Position numbers and translations under genes: made by a program. Below the pieces are notes generated by a model that had not been told where the DNA came from, did no database searches, and was given only the letters and a program-made list of their open reading frames with translations. Below are positions 35,317-45,396 of a stretch of DNA of 64,000 bases, one piece after another (position 1 is the first letter of the stretch; the number at the start of each line of letters is the position of its first letter). The DNA is taken from assembly GCA_934432595.1 (NCBI GenBank), contig CAKRYR010000009.1, forward strand, positions 1 through 64,000, given 5' to 3'. The stretch comes from an uncultured Lachnospiraceae bacterium (GTDB lineage Bacteria > Bacillota > Clostridia > Lachnospirales > Lachnospiraceae).

Positions 35317-35832
35317 TTAAACTTCTTCTGTCTTACCTGATTCAGCTTCTTGAGCTTTCTTTTCTTCTTCTGCCATAAGTCCCGCTTGAATCTTTGCTAC
35401 AATTGCATCTTCTTTGCTTTTATATACATTCTTAACATCTGCTGAATCATATAGTTTACCATCAACACATACTTTTGTCTTTCCATCGGCTACATTTACA
35501 TAATCAACATAACCACTAACTTCTACTGTTTTACCATCAGATGACTTAGATACAATATCAACATAAGTCCCTACCATATTCATTCCCTGAAGTCCTGTCA
35601 TTGTACCACTCATATTCTGCATTGTCTCAAGTGATGAGAAATTAGCAAGTTGTGCTATCCACTCTGTATCTGATGCTGGTTCTAATGGATTCTGATTTTG
35701 CATCTGACATACTAGTAATTTTAAGAATTCATCTTTACCAAGATTAGTGTTACCTACTGTTTCCTTTTTCTTAGTTGCTGTTGATGTTTCTGTTGTACCA
35801 TCTTTGTTAATTGCTTGAACTAAATCTGCCAT
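35317..35832 (-). CDS. flgD: Flagellar hook capping protein FlgD
   Basis: The 171-residue protein has the FlgD N-terminal signature LGKDEFLKLLVCQMQNQNPL, then EPASDTEWIAQLANFSSLE, and a short Tudor-like C-terminal region (KTVEVSGYVDYVNVADGKTK). It caps the growing hook. It is slightly shorter than gamma-proteobacterial FlgD, as is usual in Firmicutes. It follows fliK by 95 bases. ATG 35832 follows GGAGG. Confidence 0.93.
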   Translation of the reverse strand: MADLVQAINKDGTTETSTATKKKETVGNTNLGKDEFLKLLVCQMQNQNPLEPASDTEWIAQLANFSSLETMQNMSGTMTGLQGMNMVGTYVDIVSKSSDGKTVEVSGYVDYVNVADGKTKVCVDGKLYDSADVKNVYKSKEDAIVAKIQAGLMAEEEKKAQEAESGKTEEV

Positions 35833-35927
35833 TGTATACCTCCATTCTGTCTATAATATACCGTCTAATAATTTTTATATAATCTTATAAAACTAAATTG
35901 TTTTAAATAAATACTTAAAACCAATTT

Positions 35928-37895
35928 CTAGACTGTATAGTCAATTCCTGTACTACTCATAATCTTTCTTTCTCGTTGTCTAGCTACTGGTGGTTCATTA
36001 TCTACAGACATATCATCCATATTTATCTTTCCACCACGTTTTTTCTTCTTGTCGCTATGACTGTAATCGTTAGCTTGTCTTCTTTCTCCATCTTGTCTAG
36101 TAAAATCATAATCAGATATACTTACTTCAACTGCCTCAACTTTAAGTCCTTGTTCTTCAAATTTCTCAATTAAAGCTGGAAGACCTTTCTCTATAGCCTC
36201 TTTTGCAGTTTTATTTTCAACTACAAATTCTGCTGTCATAACTCCTGCCTTTGAAGTAACTGCTAGTTCTACTTTTCCAAGATGTTCTGGGTTAAGATTA
36301 AGCTTCATTGTTGTTGAATCTTTATTAATATTAACCTTTATCTTGTCAATTATCTGATTAACTATCTCTCTCATTTCTTTGATGTTAGATACTTCTTTAA
36401 GTAAGCTTCCCTCATCAATTCCTAATGATTTTTCAAGATTAGTTATAAACTTGTTGTAAAATGTTTCTACTGCAGTTTTAGTATCAGATTGTCTTTTAGC
36501 ATTGCTACCAAATGAGTCTTGTTTTGCATCTGTCTCAGTTTCAGCTATATTAATATTTTTATCAGATATAATATCTGTTGTACTATTATCTGAATCAGAT
36601 ACTTTCATATTATCATCTAATTTAGATTCATTCTTCTGATTATCTATATTAGAATTTAATACCTCCATATCTTGGTTAATAGCTTCTACACCTTGACTAG
36701 AATTCTCACTTTCTGTAACCTGAACATTTAATAACTGCTCATTACTTATCTCACTTTGTAAAGTTTGATTATTTAATGAATCATGATTAGTAATATTATT
36801 AATATTACTATTTTCATCTACATTATCACTGATTTCATTTTCAACAGCATTTGTAATAATATTCTCATTTAACCCACTGTTTTCAACAACATTCTCTTCT
36901 GTTACACTATTTTGAAGAGTTTCATCAGTAGTAGCGACCTTCATCAAATTTTCATTCTCAATTTGACTCACTTGATTATCAAGTGTTGACGAAATTCCTG
37001 AATTAAGTTGGTTATTAGTTGTATTTTCAATAGCATTATCTAATACATTATTCTGAATTAACGCATTTTCATCAGATGTCATATTATTTCTCATATCAAC
37101 TATTTCTATATCAATAGTTTTACCATCTCCTATATCAATAGTCTCTACCATACTTATAACATCTGTGTTTGCTAATGCATCAACATTACTTAATCCATCT
37201 GCTCCCTGTACTTGATTATTAAGTTGTCCATTTTCCTGAGTTTGTTGCATTTGATTATCAACAATCTGATCCTTATTTGCCATAAGATTATTAACAGCCT
37301 CTTCTACCAAGTCTTCAAGTTTGCTAACTGGCATATCTAATCTTTTCTCTGGATTATAATGTTCAAAGAATTGATTCATAGATTGCAAATCATTCAAAGC
37401 ATTTTCATTTACTAATAATCCTGTAATATCATTTTCTCCATTAGCTGCAATAACAATATCTTTAGCTAATTCTCTAAGTGGTAATTGGAATATATTAATC
37501 GATAAACTTTCCATAATGCTTATTAGTTCTTCATCTGATATGTCAAGATTTTCTTTATAAGCATCGGCTATATCATTAATAGCATCAGTTATATCTTCAG
37601 CAAATTTTTCTTTTCTAAAAAATTTGTTTGCCTTATGTTCCATAGAATGATTACTCTTAATCTTTTTAGAATATCCATTACTAACCATTTCCTTTGAAGA
37701 ATTCTGATATACTTTTTTATTGTCATATTCATACTTATTTCTCGAATCAATTTTATTATTATAATTGTTCTTTTCCATAATTTTTGAAAATGACTCATGC
37801 TTTGTATTTGCTATGTCATTCTTCTTAGATACTTCTTTGCTATTATTTGCAATAACTTTACTTAATTCATTGCCCATAATTGCTGAACTTGTCAT
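35928..37895 (-). CDS. fliK: Flagellar hook-length control protein FliK
   Basis: The 655-residue protein has a long, low-complexity, Asn-, Glu- and Ser-rich N-terminal ruler region and a C-terminal hook-length control domain (LNLNPEHLGKVELAVTSKAG, then GLPALIEKFEEQGLKVEAVE). FliK is secreted and signals FlhB to change substrate class when the hook is long enough. The start is ATG 37895 after AAAGGAGG. The ruler is long compared with the roughly 400-500 residues usual in Bacilli, as the hook protein here is also large. Confidence 0.9.
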   Translation of the reverse strand: MTSSAIMGNELSKVIANNSKEVSKKNDIANTKHESFSKIMEKNNYNNKIDSRNKYEYDNKKVYQNSSKEMVSNGYSKKIKSNHSMEHKANKFFRKEKFAEDITDAINDIADAYKENLDISDEELISIMESLSINIFQLPLRELAKDIVIAANGENDITGLLVNENALNDLQSMNQFFEHYNPEKRLDMPVSKLEDLVEEAVNNLMANKDQIVDNQMQQTQENGQLNNQVQGADGLSNVDALANTDVISMVETIDIGDGKTIDIEIVDMRNNMTSDENALIQNNVLDNAIENTTNNQLNSGISSTLDNQVSQIENENLMKVATTDETLQNSVTEENVVENSGLNENIITNAVENEISDNVDENSNINNITNHDSLNNQTLQSEISNEQLLNVQVTESENSSQGVEAINQDMEVLNSNIDNQKNESKLDDNMKVSDSDNSTTDIISDKNINIAETETDAKQDSFGSNAKRQSDTKTAVETFYNKFITNLEKSLGIDEGSLLKEVSNIKEMREIVNQIIDKIKVNINKDSTTMKLNLNPEHLGKVELAVTSKAGVMTAEFVVENKTAKEAIEKGLPALIEKFEEQGLKVEAVEVSISDYDFTRQDGERRQANDYSHSDKKKKRGGKINMDDMSVDNEPPVARQRERKIMSSTGIDYTV

Positions 37896-37973
37896 CTCTT
37901 TGCCTCCTTTCATAAATATCTATTCAAGGTAGACAAATATATAATTATATGAAAATCAAATATATAATTTTAA

Positions 37974-38729
37974 CTATTTCTTTGTTGTATCATATATTTT
38001 CTTTGTAACTTTAGCAGCAAAATCTGCTGACATTTCATTCATTATTGCTGCTCTATTTTTTTCTGTCATTGTCAAAAGAATATTACATACAAGGCCCATA
38101 TTATTTTCTAGTTTTTCTAGTGCGTCTGCTGCTGCACCAGAATCCATTTTTGCATATGTATTTGCTAATTTCTTAGCTTCTTCATCTGCTGATACTTGAA
38201 CTAGAACTTGTTTATATAATTCCTCTGCTCTTTCTTTATCAATCTGTTCATAATACTTTTGGTATTCTGTAACATCAGGAGCATTTTCACCAAAAACAAT
38301 TTCTTTCTCATATTCAGCTTTTTGCGTCTCAAATGTAGAATATTCTTCTTCAAATTTACGAAGTCTTTTAATTTCTGCTTTTAAGTCGTCTACCTTGTCT
38401 TGTATATCGTCATTTTTCTTTTTTAATTTATTATTTTCGTTCTTTAATTTTGTAATTTCAAAGATTGCTTCTTCCATACTATCATAAGGATATTTTTCAA
38501 TATCTCCTTCTACATCTATAGGATCTGGAAGAATATACTTTAATGCTGGAACATCTTCTAAGATAGGAGTCATTACTTTTGAACCAAATTGACCTATGTC
38601 AAATTTAACAAATAAAGCAAAACCTCCTAGTAAAATAAGAATTATTAAAAGAATTAGCACTGCTGTTAATGCTATTCCTGCCTTATCAACTTTATTTTTT
38701 TTATTATTTTTTTTATCCTTTTTTGCCAT
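37974..38729 (-). CDS. MotE/YlxF-like flagellar coiled-coil protein
   Basis: The 251-residue protein has a Lys-rich start, one membrane segment (about 20-43), a central coiled coil (about 90-165) and a C-terminal MgtE-N-like helical domain (MDSGAAADALEKLENNMGLV, then MTEKNRAAIMNEM). Proteins of this plan are MotE (stator partner in some bacteria) and B. subtilis YlxF, encoded between fliJ and fliK exactly as here. A function in stator or export support is inferred from the family. Confidence 0.82.
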   Translation of the reverse strand: MAKKDKKNNKKNKVDKAGIALTAVLILLIILILLGGFALFVKFDIGQFGSKVMTPILEDVPALKYILPDPIDVEGDIEKYPYDSMEEAIFEITKLKNENNKLKKKNDDIQDKVDDLKAEIKRLRKFEEEYSTFETQKAEYEKEIVFGENAPDVTEYQKYYEQIDKERAEELYKQVLVQVSADEEAKKLANTYAKMDSGAAADALEKLENNMGLVCNILLTMTEKNRAAIMNEMSADFAAKVTKKIYDTTKK

Positions 38730-38752
38730 AATCTAACACCTGCTGTAACCTT

Positions 38753-39193
38753 CTAATGATTTCCGTATTTAAAACTAACCAATTCATCTGTCTCTTTATC
38801 TTCTTGAGTCTTAATTTCAAGAAGAAATTCTTCAAATGCTTTTTCACGCAATGTTTCTTGAGTTTTTCTCTCTAACATTGCTTCATTTAACTTCTTACGA
38901 ACCTCTTCTACAACCTTGGCTGCCTTATTGACTTCTTCAATTTGTTGTTTTATTATTTCTTTCATTTTATCAATAGCATCAATTGTACTTTTAATCTCTG
39001 CTATTTTTAAGCTTTCTTTATATAGATTTCTCAATTTTTCTTCATATCCATATTTTCTACTTACAAAGTCCTGTAACTTTCTGACCTCAAGATTATAAGC
39101 CTCATTTGCCCTTGCAAATTCAACTTTAATCTGTTCTTCCATTTTATATTTTATATCTAACACATTTTGCATTTTATATATAAATTTTGCCAT
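38753..39193 (-). CDS. fliJ: Flagellar export chaperone FliJ
   Basis: The 146-residue protein is nearly all charged coiled coil, starting MAKFIYKMQNVLDIKYKMEE, as usual for FliJ. FliJ is the stalk-like partner of the FliI ATPase and escorts export chaperones. It follows fliI by 11 bases. ATG 39193 follows TAGGAGATG. Confidence 0.9.
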   Translation of the reverse strand: MAKFIYKMQNVLDIKYKMEEQIKVEFARANEAYNLEVRKLQDFVSRKYGYEEKLRNLYKESLKIAEIKSTIDAIDKMKEIIKQQIEEVNKAAKVVEEVRKKLNEAMLERKTQETLREKAFEEFLLEIKTQEDKETDELVSFKYGNH

Positions 39194-39204
39194 AGAAACA
39201 TCTC

Positions 39205-40521
39205 CTATTCATCCTCAGGGAATAACTGTTTTAATGCTTCTAACACTTCTTCATAAGTAAATTTTTCATCAACATCTTGCATTAAGAAATCATTTACTGC
39301 GTGTATATTTTGAATTGCATAATCAATCTCAGGATTAGACCCTGACTTATATGCACCTATATTTATTAAATCCTCTGCATCAGCATATGTTGCCAATACA
39401 TTTTTTAACTTTCCTGCTAATTTTTTATGTTCTTTATCAGTAATACTACTCATAACACGAGATATACTCTGAAGTACATCTATAGCTGGATAATGATTCT
39501 TATGTGCCATTTTTCTTGATAACATTATATGTCCATCAAGGATTCCTCTTGCGGCATCTGTAATAGGTTCATTAAAATCATCACCATCTACAAGTACTGT
39601 ATATATTCCTGTAATAGAACCTTTATCAGAATTACCAGCTCTTTCAAGTAACATAGGTAGCTGGGAATAAACACTAGGTGGATATCCTCTTGATACAGGT
39701 GGTTCTCCTGTAGCTAATCCTATCTCTCTCTGAGCCATAGAAAAACGTGTAAGTGAGTCCATCATAAGTAATACATCTCTGCCTTTATCTCTGAAATATT
39801 CAGCAATTGCTGTTGCTGTCTTAGCTGCCTTATTTCTAACTAAAGCTGGCTTATCCGACGTAGCAACAACAACTACTGAACGTTTCATACCTTCCTCACC
39901 TAAGTCTCGTTCAATAAATTCGCGAACCTCTCTACCACGCTCTCCAATTAGAGCAATTACATTTATATCTGCTTTTGTATTCCTTGCAATCATACCCATC
40001 AAGGTACTTTTACCAACTCCAGAACCAGCAAATATTCCTATTCTCTGTCCTTTACCAACAGTTATCAATCCATCTATAGCTTTTACTCCTAAAGGTAAAA
40101 CTTCACTTATTATCTCTCTAGACATTGGATCAGGTGGTTGTGCTTCAACCGAATATGAATCTACAAGATTAAGTTCTTCTCCATCTAATGATTTACCTAC
40201 ACCATCTAGAACTTTTCCTAAAAGTTCATCTCCTACAGGTACTCTAAAACTATCCTTGGTGCAATATACCATACTTCCAACACCTATTCCTTCAATATTA
40301 CCTATAGGCATTAGCAGCACTCGACTATCTTTAAAACCAACAACCTCTGCATATATTTCATGTTTTTTATCTTGTGTAACGATAACACATACATCATTTA
40401 TATTAGCTTCTGGACCTATTGATTCTAATGTTAATCCAACAACCTTAACTATTTTTCCATATTTAGTTGCAAAAGATTTATTAACTAGTTCTTCATATTT
40501 TGTCATATCTATGCTTTTCAC
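39205..40521 (-). CDS. fliI: Flagellar export ATPase FliI
   Basis: The 438-residue protein is homologous to F1 beta: P-loop FAGSGVGKSTLMGMIARN, Walker B region VLLMMDSLTRFSMAQREIGL, and the specific GEPPVSRGYPPSVYSQLP. It energises export of flagellar subunits with FliH and FliJ. The start is GTG 40521, seven bases after AGGTGG; ATG 40506 would have no ribosome site. Confidence 0.96.
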   Translation of the reverse strand: MKSIDMTKYEELVNKSFATKYGKIVKVVGLTLESIGPEANINDVCVIVTQDKKHEIYAEVVGFKDSRVLLMPIGNIEGIGVGSMVYCTKDSFRVPVGDELLGKVLDGVGKSLDGEELNLVDSYSVEAQPPDPMSREIISEVLPLGVKAIDGLITVGKGQRIGIFAGSGVGKSTLMGMIARNTKADINVIALIGERGREVREFIERDLGEEGMKRSVVVVATSDKPALVRNKAAKTATAIAEYFRDKGRDVLLMMDSLTRFSMAQREIGLATGEPPVSRGYPPSVYSQLPMLLERAGNSDKGSITGIYTVLVDGDDFNEPITDAARGILDGHIMLSRKMAHKNHYPAIDVLQSISRVMSSITDKEHKKLAGKLKNVLATYADAEDLINIGAYKSGSNPEIDYAIQNIHAVNDFLMQDVDEKFTYEEVLEALKQLFPEDE

Positions 40522-40544
40522 AACATTTCCACCTTTTTAGATAC

Positions 40545-41330
40545 TCAATCCATATTCTTTGATAACATTCTTAAATCCATTATCAAATTTTTGATCTGAG
40601 TATCAATACTACAATCAATTACACTATTATCTGTCTCTATCAAACATTTATTTCTTGATAAAGTATCTGTTTCTACTATTTCTATAGATGACTCTTCTCC
40701 TATATACTCAGCTAACATCTGTTTTTTATTATTTACTAAGTCATAGTCTTCCTTTGACACACGGATAACATAATTATTACTTTTCTCAACATTATTAATC
40801 TGTTGATTAATAAGATGTAATATAACATCCTTCTTATCATCCATCAATATCCCACTGATATTCTCGAATACATTTGCAAATATATCCATGAAATCATTTT
40901 CAAACCTGTTAGCCATTTCATTATACTGATTTTCAAGTTCCAACTTTTGATTATTCAATTGTTCTTTAATTTGGTTGATTTCTTCTTGTCCACTACTTAA
41001 CCCTTGCTTGCGTCCTTCTTCTTGTCCTTGTTTAGCTGACTCCTCCATTATTACTTTAGCTTGTTCTTTTGCCTCGGCTATAATCTCCTCAGCCTTTTTA
41101 TTAGCCTCTTCCATGACTTGTTGATACTTAACCTTTAGATTGGCTTCCACTTCCTTAAGCATTTTTTCTTTTTCTTTCAATGCTTGATTAATATCTCTTG
41201 TAACAACAGTCTTTTTTTCTGGAGTTTCTTTAACCTCATCCCTACAGTTACTTAATTCCTCTTTTGTATTTATTAATCTTGCATCTACAGAATTAATACA
41301 TACAAAACTTGACTTGATAATATTAGACAA
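40545..41330 (-). CDS. fliH: Flagellar assembly protein FliH
   Basis: The 261-residue protein has a long Lys/Glu/Gln coiled coil (about 50-150) and a C-terminal FliH/HrpE domain (ENISGILMDDKKDVILHLIN, then NVEKSNNYVIRVSKEDYDLV). It binds FliI and regulates its ATPase. It begins with TTG at 41330, overlapping the end of fliG by 8 bases; GGAGGTGA inside fliG lies 8 bases before it. Confidence 0.88.
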   Translation of the reverse strand: MSNIIKSSFVCINSVDARLINTKEELSNCRDEVKETPEKKTVVTRDINQALKEKEKMLKEVEANLKVKYQQVMEEANKKAEEIIAEAKEQAKVIMEESAKQGQEEGRKQGLSSGQEEINQIKEQLNNQKLELENQYNEMANRFENDFMDIFANVFENISGILMDDKKDVILHLINQQINNVEKSNNYVIRVSKEDYDLVNNKKQMLAEYIGEESSIEIVETDTLSRNKCLIETDNSVIDCSIDTQIKNLIMDLRMLSKNMD

Positions 41331-42336
41331 TTACCTCGTCACCTCCAGCTCTTGCAATAACAATTTCTCCTCGTTCCTCAAGCTCTCTTACTTTGTCAAC
41401 TATCGATTGTTGCACTTCTTCTACATCCTTAATTCTAACAGGTCCCATGAATTCCATATCTTCTTTTATCATATCTGCTAGACGTGAAGATAAGTTACGG
41501 AATATTGCTTCCTGAACATCGTCCTTAACACCTTTAAGTGCAAGGGCAATGGAATTATTATCAACTTCTCTAAGAACTCTTTGTATAGACTTATCATCAA
41601 GCTTAACAATATCCTCAAATAAGAACATTTTCTTCTTGATTTCATCTGCAAGTTCAACATTTTCAACCTCTAGGTCGTCCATAATACGTTTATTAGTAGT
41701 TCTATCTACAGAATTCAAGATATCTACAATTGAATCTACACCACCAACAATTGTGTAATCTTGATTTGCTAAACTCTCTAATTTCTTCTCTAATACTCTT
41801 TCCACTTCTTGTATAACATCTGGTGATGTTCTATCCATCTGGGCTATACGTTTTGCTACATCAGCTTGTTTCTCAGATGGTAATGAACTAATAACCTGTG
41901 CAGCTTGTTGCACTGGCATATACGCCAAAATAAGTGCAATTGTCTGTGGGTGCTCATCTTGTATAAAGTTAAGCAATTGTGAAGGATCTGTTTTTCTAAT
42001 AAATTCAAATGGTCTAACTTGCAATGATACTGTAAGTTTGCTTATTACATCTCTTGCTTTTTCAGGTCCAAGTGCCGCCTCTAACAAGTCCTTCGCATAT
42101 GCTATACCACCTTCTGATATATATTGCTGTGCCAAACATACTTGGTAAAATTCTTCTAAAACCGCCTCTTTTACTTGAGGTGCTACACTTCTAGTATTAG
42201 CTATTTCAAGTGTCAAAGACTCAATCTCATCTTCTTTTAGATTTTTAAATATAGCTGAAGACTTCTCAGGTCCTAATGCAATAAGCAATATTGCTGCTTT
42301 TTGCATTCCAGTTAATTCAGAATCACGTCTAGCCAT
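41323..42336 (-). CDS. fliG: Flagellar motor switch protein FliG
   Basis: The 337-residue protein has the FliG N-terminal LTGMQKAAILLIALGPEKSS, the middle EHPQTIALILAYMPVQQAAQ motif, and the C-terminal torque helix region with MFLFEDIVKLDDKSIQRVLR. It joins the MS ring (FliF) to the C-ring and contacts MotA. It follows fliF by 3 bases, which suggests coupling. ATG 42336 follows TTGGAGG. Confidence 0.97.
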   Translation of the reverse strand: MARRDSELTGMQKAAILLIALGPEKSSAIFKNLKEDEIESLTLEIANTRSVAPQVKEAVLEEFYQVCLAQQYISEGGIAYAKDLLEAALGPEKARDVISKLTVSLQVRPFEFIRKTDPSQLLNFIQDEHPQTIALILAYMPVQQAAQVISSLPSEKQADVAKRIAQMDRTSPDVIQEVERVLEKKLESLANQDYTIVGGVDSIVDILNSVDRTTNKRIMDDLEVENVELADEIKKKMFLFEDIVKLDDKSIQRVLREVDNNSIALALKGVKDDVQEAIFRNLSSRLADMIKEDMEFMGPVRIKDVEEVQQSIVDKVRELEERGEIVIARAGGDEVIV

Positions 42337-42339
42337 AGT

Positions 42340-43950
42340 TTAAAACCTCCAATCCTCTCCAAGCCAATTTCGTAATAAATGTGCAGCCGCTTCTGGATTG
42401 GCATCGATAAATTCTTCTATCTTCAAATGAGAATCAGATTTTTCATTATGTTCAATATCTTCTAAATCATCTCTTGAATCACTAATGGCCAATAATTCTT
42501 CTACTGAAAGTTCTGTTTCTGTTGCATCTACAACTCCTGGCTTAAATCCTTTAACAAATACAAATATCAATAAAGCAACAACAAATACTAATAAAACAAT
42601 TAAAATAATATCTGAGATTTTCTCTCTATTATCTTCCTTAAATTTAAATATTGGTTGCTCATAAGCTGTAATTGTTATTTTATTATTTGAAATACCTGTC
42701 GCTGATGCAACTGAATCATATAATGCATCATCAACATTTAATATATTAACTTTCTCTAAATCATTTTTTTCAATATATTCTTCAAAGCTAAGTTTCTTTA
42801 ATTTTCCTTGCTTTTTTAACATTTCTTCACTATATACTTTATATTTAGTAAGTACAATTGATATAGATGACTCATCAGCATTTATTGCTCCAATTTCTTT
42901 AGTTGTATTAGTTACCCTTTCATTTGGCAAATAATCTATATCTGTATATTGTACATTGCTTCCTGCTCCAGTATCATTCTTTATATTATATGTAGTAGTA
43001 TCATCATCATTAGTGTCTGTACCTGGAACACCTGCTGCATCTGTTGTATTCTCTGCTTTATATTCATAACTACTCTTATATACACCCTGGTCTGAACCTT
43101 CTGCTGGTGTATATTCCTTGTATAATTCCTCAACTTCATCCATATCAAAACTGAAATTAGGCATTACCTGTGCATCATCATATCCTTGCTTAACCATTAG
43201 AATTCTAACGTCATTTGCACGAGTATTAGTAAGTTTTTCCTTAAATTCTTCCTTAGAACTTAAAGAATCTGAACTATATAAGTCAGAATTTCCATCATAT
43301 AAAATCTTTCCATCACTACTAGTTACTCTTACTTTTTCAGTAGTTGTATCAATAGCTGCTGCAATCATTTCGGCAATTGTAATAGCTGAACTTGTCTGAA
43401 ATTTACTTGTAGTTGTAAGAACAATACTAGCTGATTGTTCTTTTTCTTCTGTTAATATTGAATCACTTGAATCTGAATTAGTAATATATACTACCGCACT
43501 CTTTACTCCATCAAAAGTTTCGCATGTATTAGCTAACTTATCTTGCCAATATATATTACTCTTTAATTTTCTCTCTGACTCTGTTGTACTCATATCATTA
43601 TTAAATAATTCTTCCATAGTCATATCTGAATTAGTCGCAATATCATTAGCTCCTAATAATAATTGAGCTGCGTCGTAAGATTTTTTATCTACATATACAA
43701 CAGTACTGTCATTTTCAAGTTTATAATCTATTTGATTTTCCTTAAGCAAATCAACTACTTCATTAGATTGTTTCGTATCTTCACATTCTACAAGTTTCTT
43801 ATAATCCTTCCTTGTAAGTACAAAAGTTAATATACCAATTGTACATAATGTGCAGACAAAAACACTAATAATTAAAGATTTCTGCTTGATAGATAATTTT
43901 TTCCAAAATTCAATTATGTTGTTAAGTAATTTCTTAAGTCTATCTAACAT
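42340..43950 (-). CDS. fliF: Flagellar MS-ring protein FliF
   Basis: The 536-residue protein has an N-terminal membrane segment (about 25-46), periplasmic ring-building motifs (NEVVDLLKENQIDYKLENDS; KSNIYWQDKLANTCETFDGV), a Thr/Asp-rich loop, a second membrane segment (about 445-470) and a cytoplasmic C-terminus. The C-terminus ends HLLRNWLGEDWRF and binds FliG. It forms the MS ring, the base of flagellar assembly. Confidence 0.96.
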   Translation of the reverse strand: MLDRLKKLLNNIIEFWKKLSIKQKSLIISVFVCTLCTIGILTFVLTRKDYKKLVECEDTKQSNEVVDLLKENQIDYKLENDSTVVYVDKKSYDAAQLLLGANDIATNSDMTMEELFNNDMSTTESERKLKSNIYWQDKLANTCETFDGVKSAVVYITNSDSSDSILTEEKEQSASIVLTTTSKFQTSSAITIAEMIAAAIDTTTEKVRVTSSDGKILYDGNSDLYSSDSLSSKEEFKEKLTNTRANDVRILMVKQGYDDAQVMPNFSFDMDEVEELYKEYTPAEGSDQGVYKSSYEYKAENTTDAAGVPGTDTNDDDTTTYNIKNDTGAGSNVQYTDIDYLPNERVTNTTKEIGAINADESSISIVLTKYKVYSEEMLKKQGKLKKLSFEEYIEKNDLEKVNILNVDDALYDSVASATGISNNKITITAYEQPIFKFKEDNREKISDIILIVLLVFVVALLIFVFVKGFKPGVVDATETELSVEELLAISDSRDDLEDIEHNEKSDSHLKIEEFIDANPEAAAHLLRNWLGEDWRF

Positions 43951-43967
43951 ATTGGTGCTCCTCTACA

Positions 43968-44285
43968 CTAGAATTGCATATTCATTATCTCATTATATGC
44001 ATCTAACACTTTGTCTCTCACAGCTACAACATAAGAAACTGCTGTATTAGCCTTATTTTGAGCTACTAATAATTCTAAAGTATTATCATAACCTAGTGCA
44101 TACTTCATTTCTTCCTCTTCTGCTTTATTTGTCAAATCCTGAGTATCTTTTATCATATTTAGAGCTGATTCAAATATTGAATCAAAGCTTGATTCCTCCG
44201 TATCTTTTACTGCAGAGGTAATTGATGTATCTATATTGTTAATTGTTTTTCCTAGATCTAATGAACCTATTGATGAAATTGCCAT
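43968..44285 (-). CDS. fliE: Flagellar rod-MS ring adaptor FliE
   Basis: The 105-residue protein has SSFDSIFESALNMIKDTQDL, then KYALGYDNTLELLVAQNKAN and the C-terminal VVAVRDKVLDAYNEIMNMQF, the conserved end of FliE. FliE joins the proximal rod to the MS ring. It lies between flgC and fliF, the standard order. ATG 44285 follows AGGGACGGTGA. Confidence 0.94.
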   Translation of the reverse strand: MAISSIGSLDLGKTINNIDTSITSAVKDTEESSFDSIFESALNMIKDTQDLTNKAEEEEMKYALGYDNTLELLVAQNKANTAVSYVVAVRDKVLDAYNEIMNMQF

Positions 44286-44356
44286 TTATGTCACCGTCCC
44301 TGTATTATTTATAATGTCAATCTAATTAAATCCTATCAAAAACATCTCTTGTAAAG

Positions 44357-44794
44357 CTATTTACCTATCTCCAATGTTTTAAGAAGCATATTCTTACTTG
44401 CATTAAAAGCTGTAACATTTGCCTCATATGACCTTGATGCATCTATCATATTGGTCATTTCTGTTACAGTATCAACATTTGGATAAGTTACATATCCATT
44501 TTCATCTGCATCTGGATGACTTGGGTCATAAACCATTTTCATATCCGTTGAAGTATCCTCTGCAATCTCAACAACCTTTACTCCTTTACCAGAAGAACCA
44601 AGTGCAGAATTGAGTACACTTCCAAATGAATTATTAGTTTTCTCAGCAAAAACAGCGACTTTTCTTACATAAGGTTCACCATTCTCATCTCTAGTAGTAT
44701 TAACATTAGCTAAATTCTGGGATATTAAATCTGTTCTTAATTGTTGTGCTGTCATACCAGTAGCACTTGTTGTCATCGAGCTCATAAAAGACAT
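44357..44794 (-). CDS. flgC: Flagellar proximal rod protein FlgC
   Basis: The 145-residue protein has the rod signature LRTDLISQNLANVNTTRDEN and the C-terminal MIDASRSYEANVTAFNASKN. It begins at ATG 44794 after GGAGG; the in-frame extension to 44809 contains that site. It forms the proximal rod with FlgB and follows flgB by 54 bases. Confidence 0.95.
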   Translation of the reverse strand: MSFMSSMTTSATGMTAQQLRTDLISQNLANVNTTRDENGEPYVRKVAVFAEKTNNSFGSVLNSALGSSGKGVKVVEIAEDTSTDMKMVYDPSHPDADENGYVTYPNVDTVTEMTNMIDASRSYEANVTAFNASKNMLLKTLEIGK

Positions 44795-44848
44795 ATATAA
44801 TTCCTCCATTTCTAATCAAGTAAATCTAACCTACAACTTTAACACTAT

Positions 44849-45232
44849 CTATTTAATAACTGATTGTAACCTTGAAAATTCTTGTGAAATAGAATCTAAC
44901 AATGTATAATAACGAATCTGGTTCTCTGCTAAATAAGCATTTTCAGTTTCTATATCAACATTATTACCATCTAATCTATAGCTTAATGAACTATTATCTG
45001 TATAAACATTAGGATTTAATGTATTAAGTTCTATATTTCTAACTGCCTCATCAAGAGTATCTCCATTATGAATTGCACCATTTAATACACTTTCAAAATT
45101 AACATCTTGTCTCTTGTAATTAGGTGTATCTCCATTTGCTATATTATTAGATAAGACTTCATGTCTCTTTGCACTAGCCATTGAAGCTTTCTCAAGTACA
45201 TTAATATAATTATATGCGCCTGTTGATATCAT
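44849..45232 (-). CDS. flgB: Flagellar proximal rod protein FlgB
   Basis: The 127-residue protein has KRHEVLSNNIANGDTPNYKR, typical of FlgB, and a C-terminal coiled region (AENQIRYYTLLDSISQEFSR). It is the first gene of the fla/che operon. ATG 45232 follows GAAGGAAGG. It lies 227 bases after codY, the same adjacency as in B. subtilis. Confidence 0.95.
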   Translation of the reverse strand: MISTGAYNYINVLEKASMASAKRHEVLSNNIANGDTPNYKRQDVNFESVLNGAIHNGDTLDEAVRNIELNTLNPNVYTDNSSLSYRLDGNNVDIETENAYLAENQIRYYTLLDSISQEFSRLQSVIK

Positions 45233-45285
45233 AGGATTACCTTCCTTCTTTATTTATGTTATAAAAAAATACACAAATTTTCTAC

Positions 45286-45320
45286 ATTATATTATAAAAT
45301 CCAAAGGTATCCCCACTTAA
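45286..45320 (-). promoter_or_regulatory. Promoter of the fla/che operon
   Basis: Two overlapping TATAAT boxes lie at 45286-45291 and 45291-45296 on the minus strand. TTAAGT (45315-45320) is 18 bases upstream of the second. Start would be about 45 bases before flgB. Other -35 choices are weaker. Confidence 0.6.
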
Positions 45321-45396
45321 ATAACATCTCTTCTTAGTCAATGACTTAATAACACTTTTGTCCATATTACTGACAATTTTTTCCAAATAATTAAAC

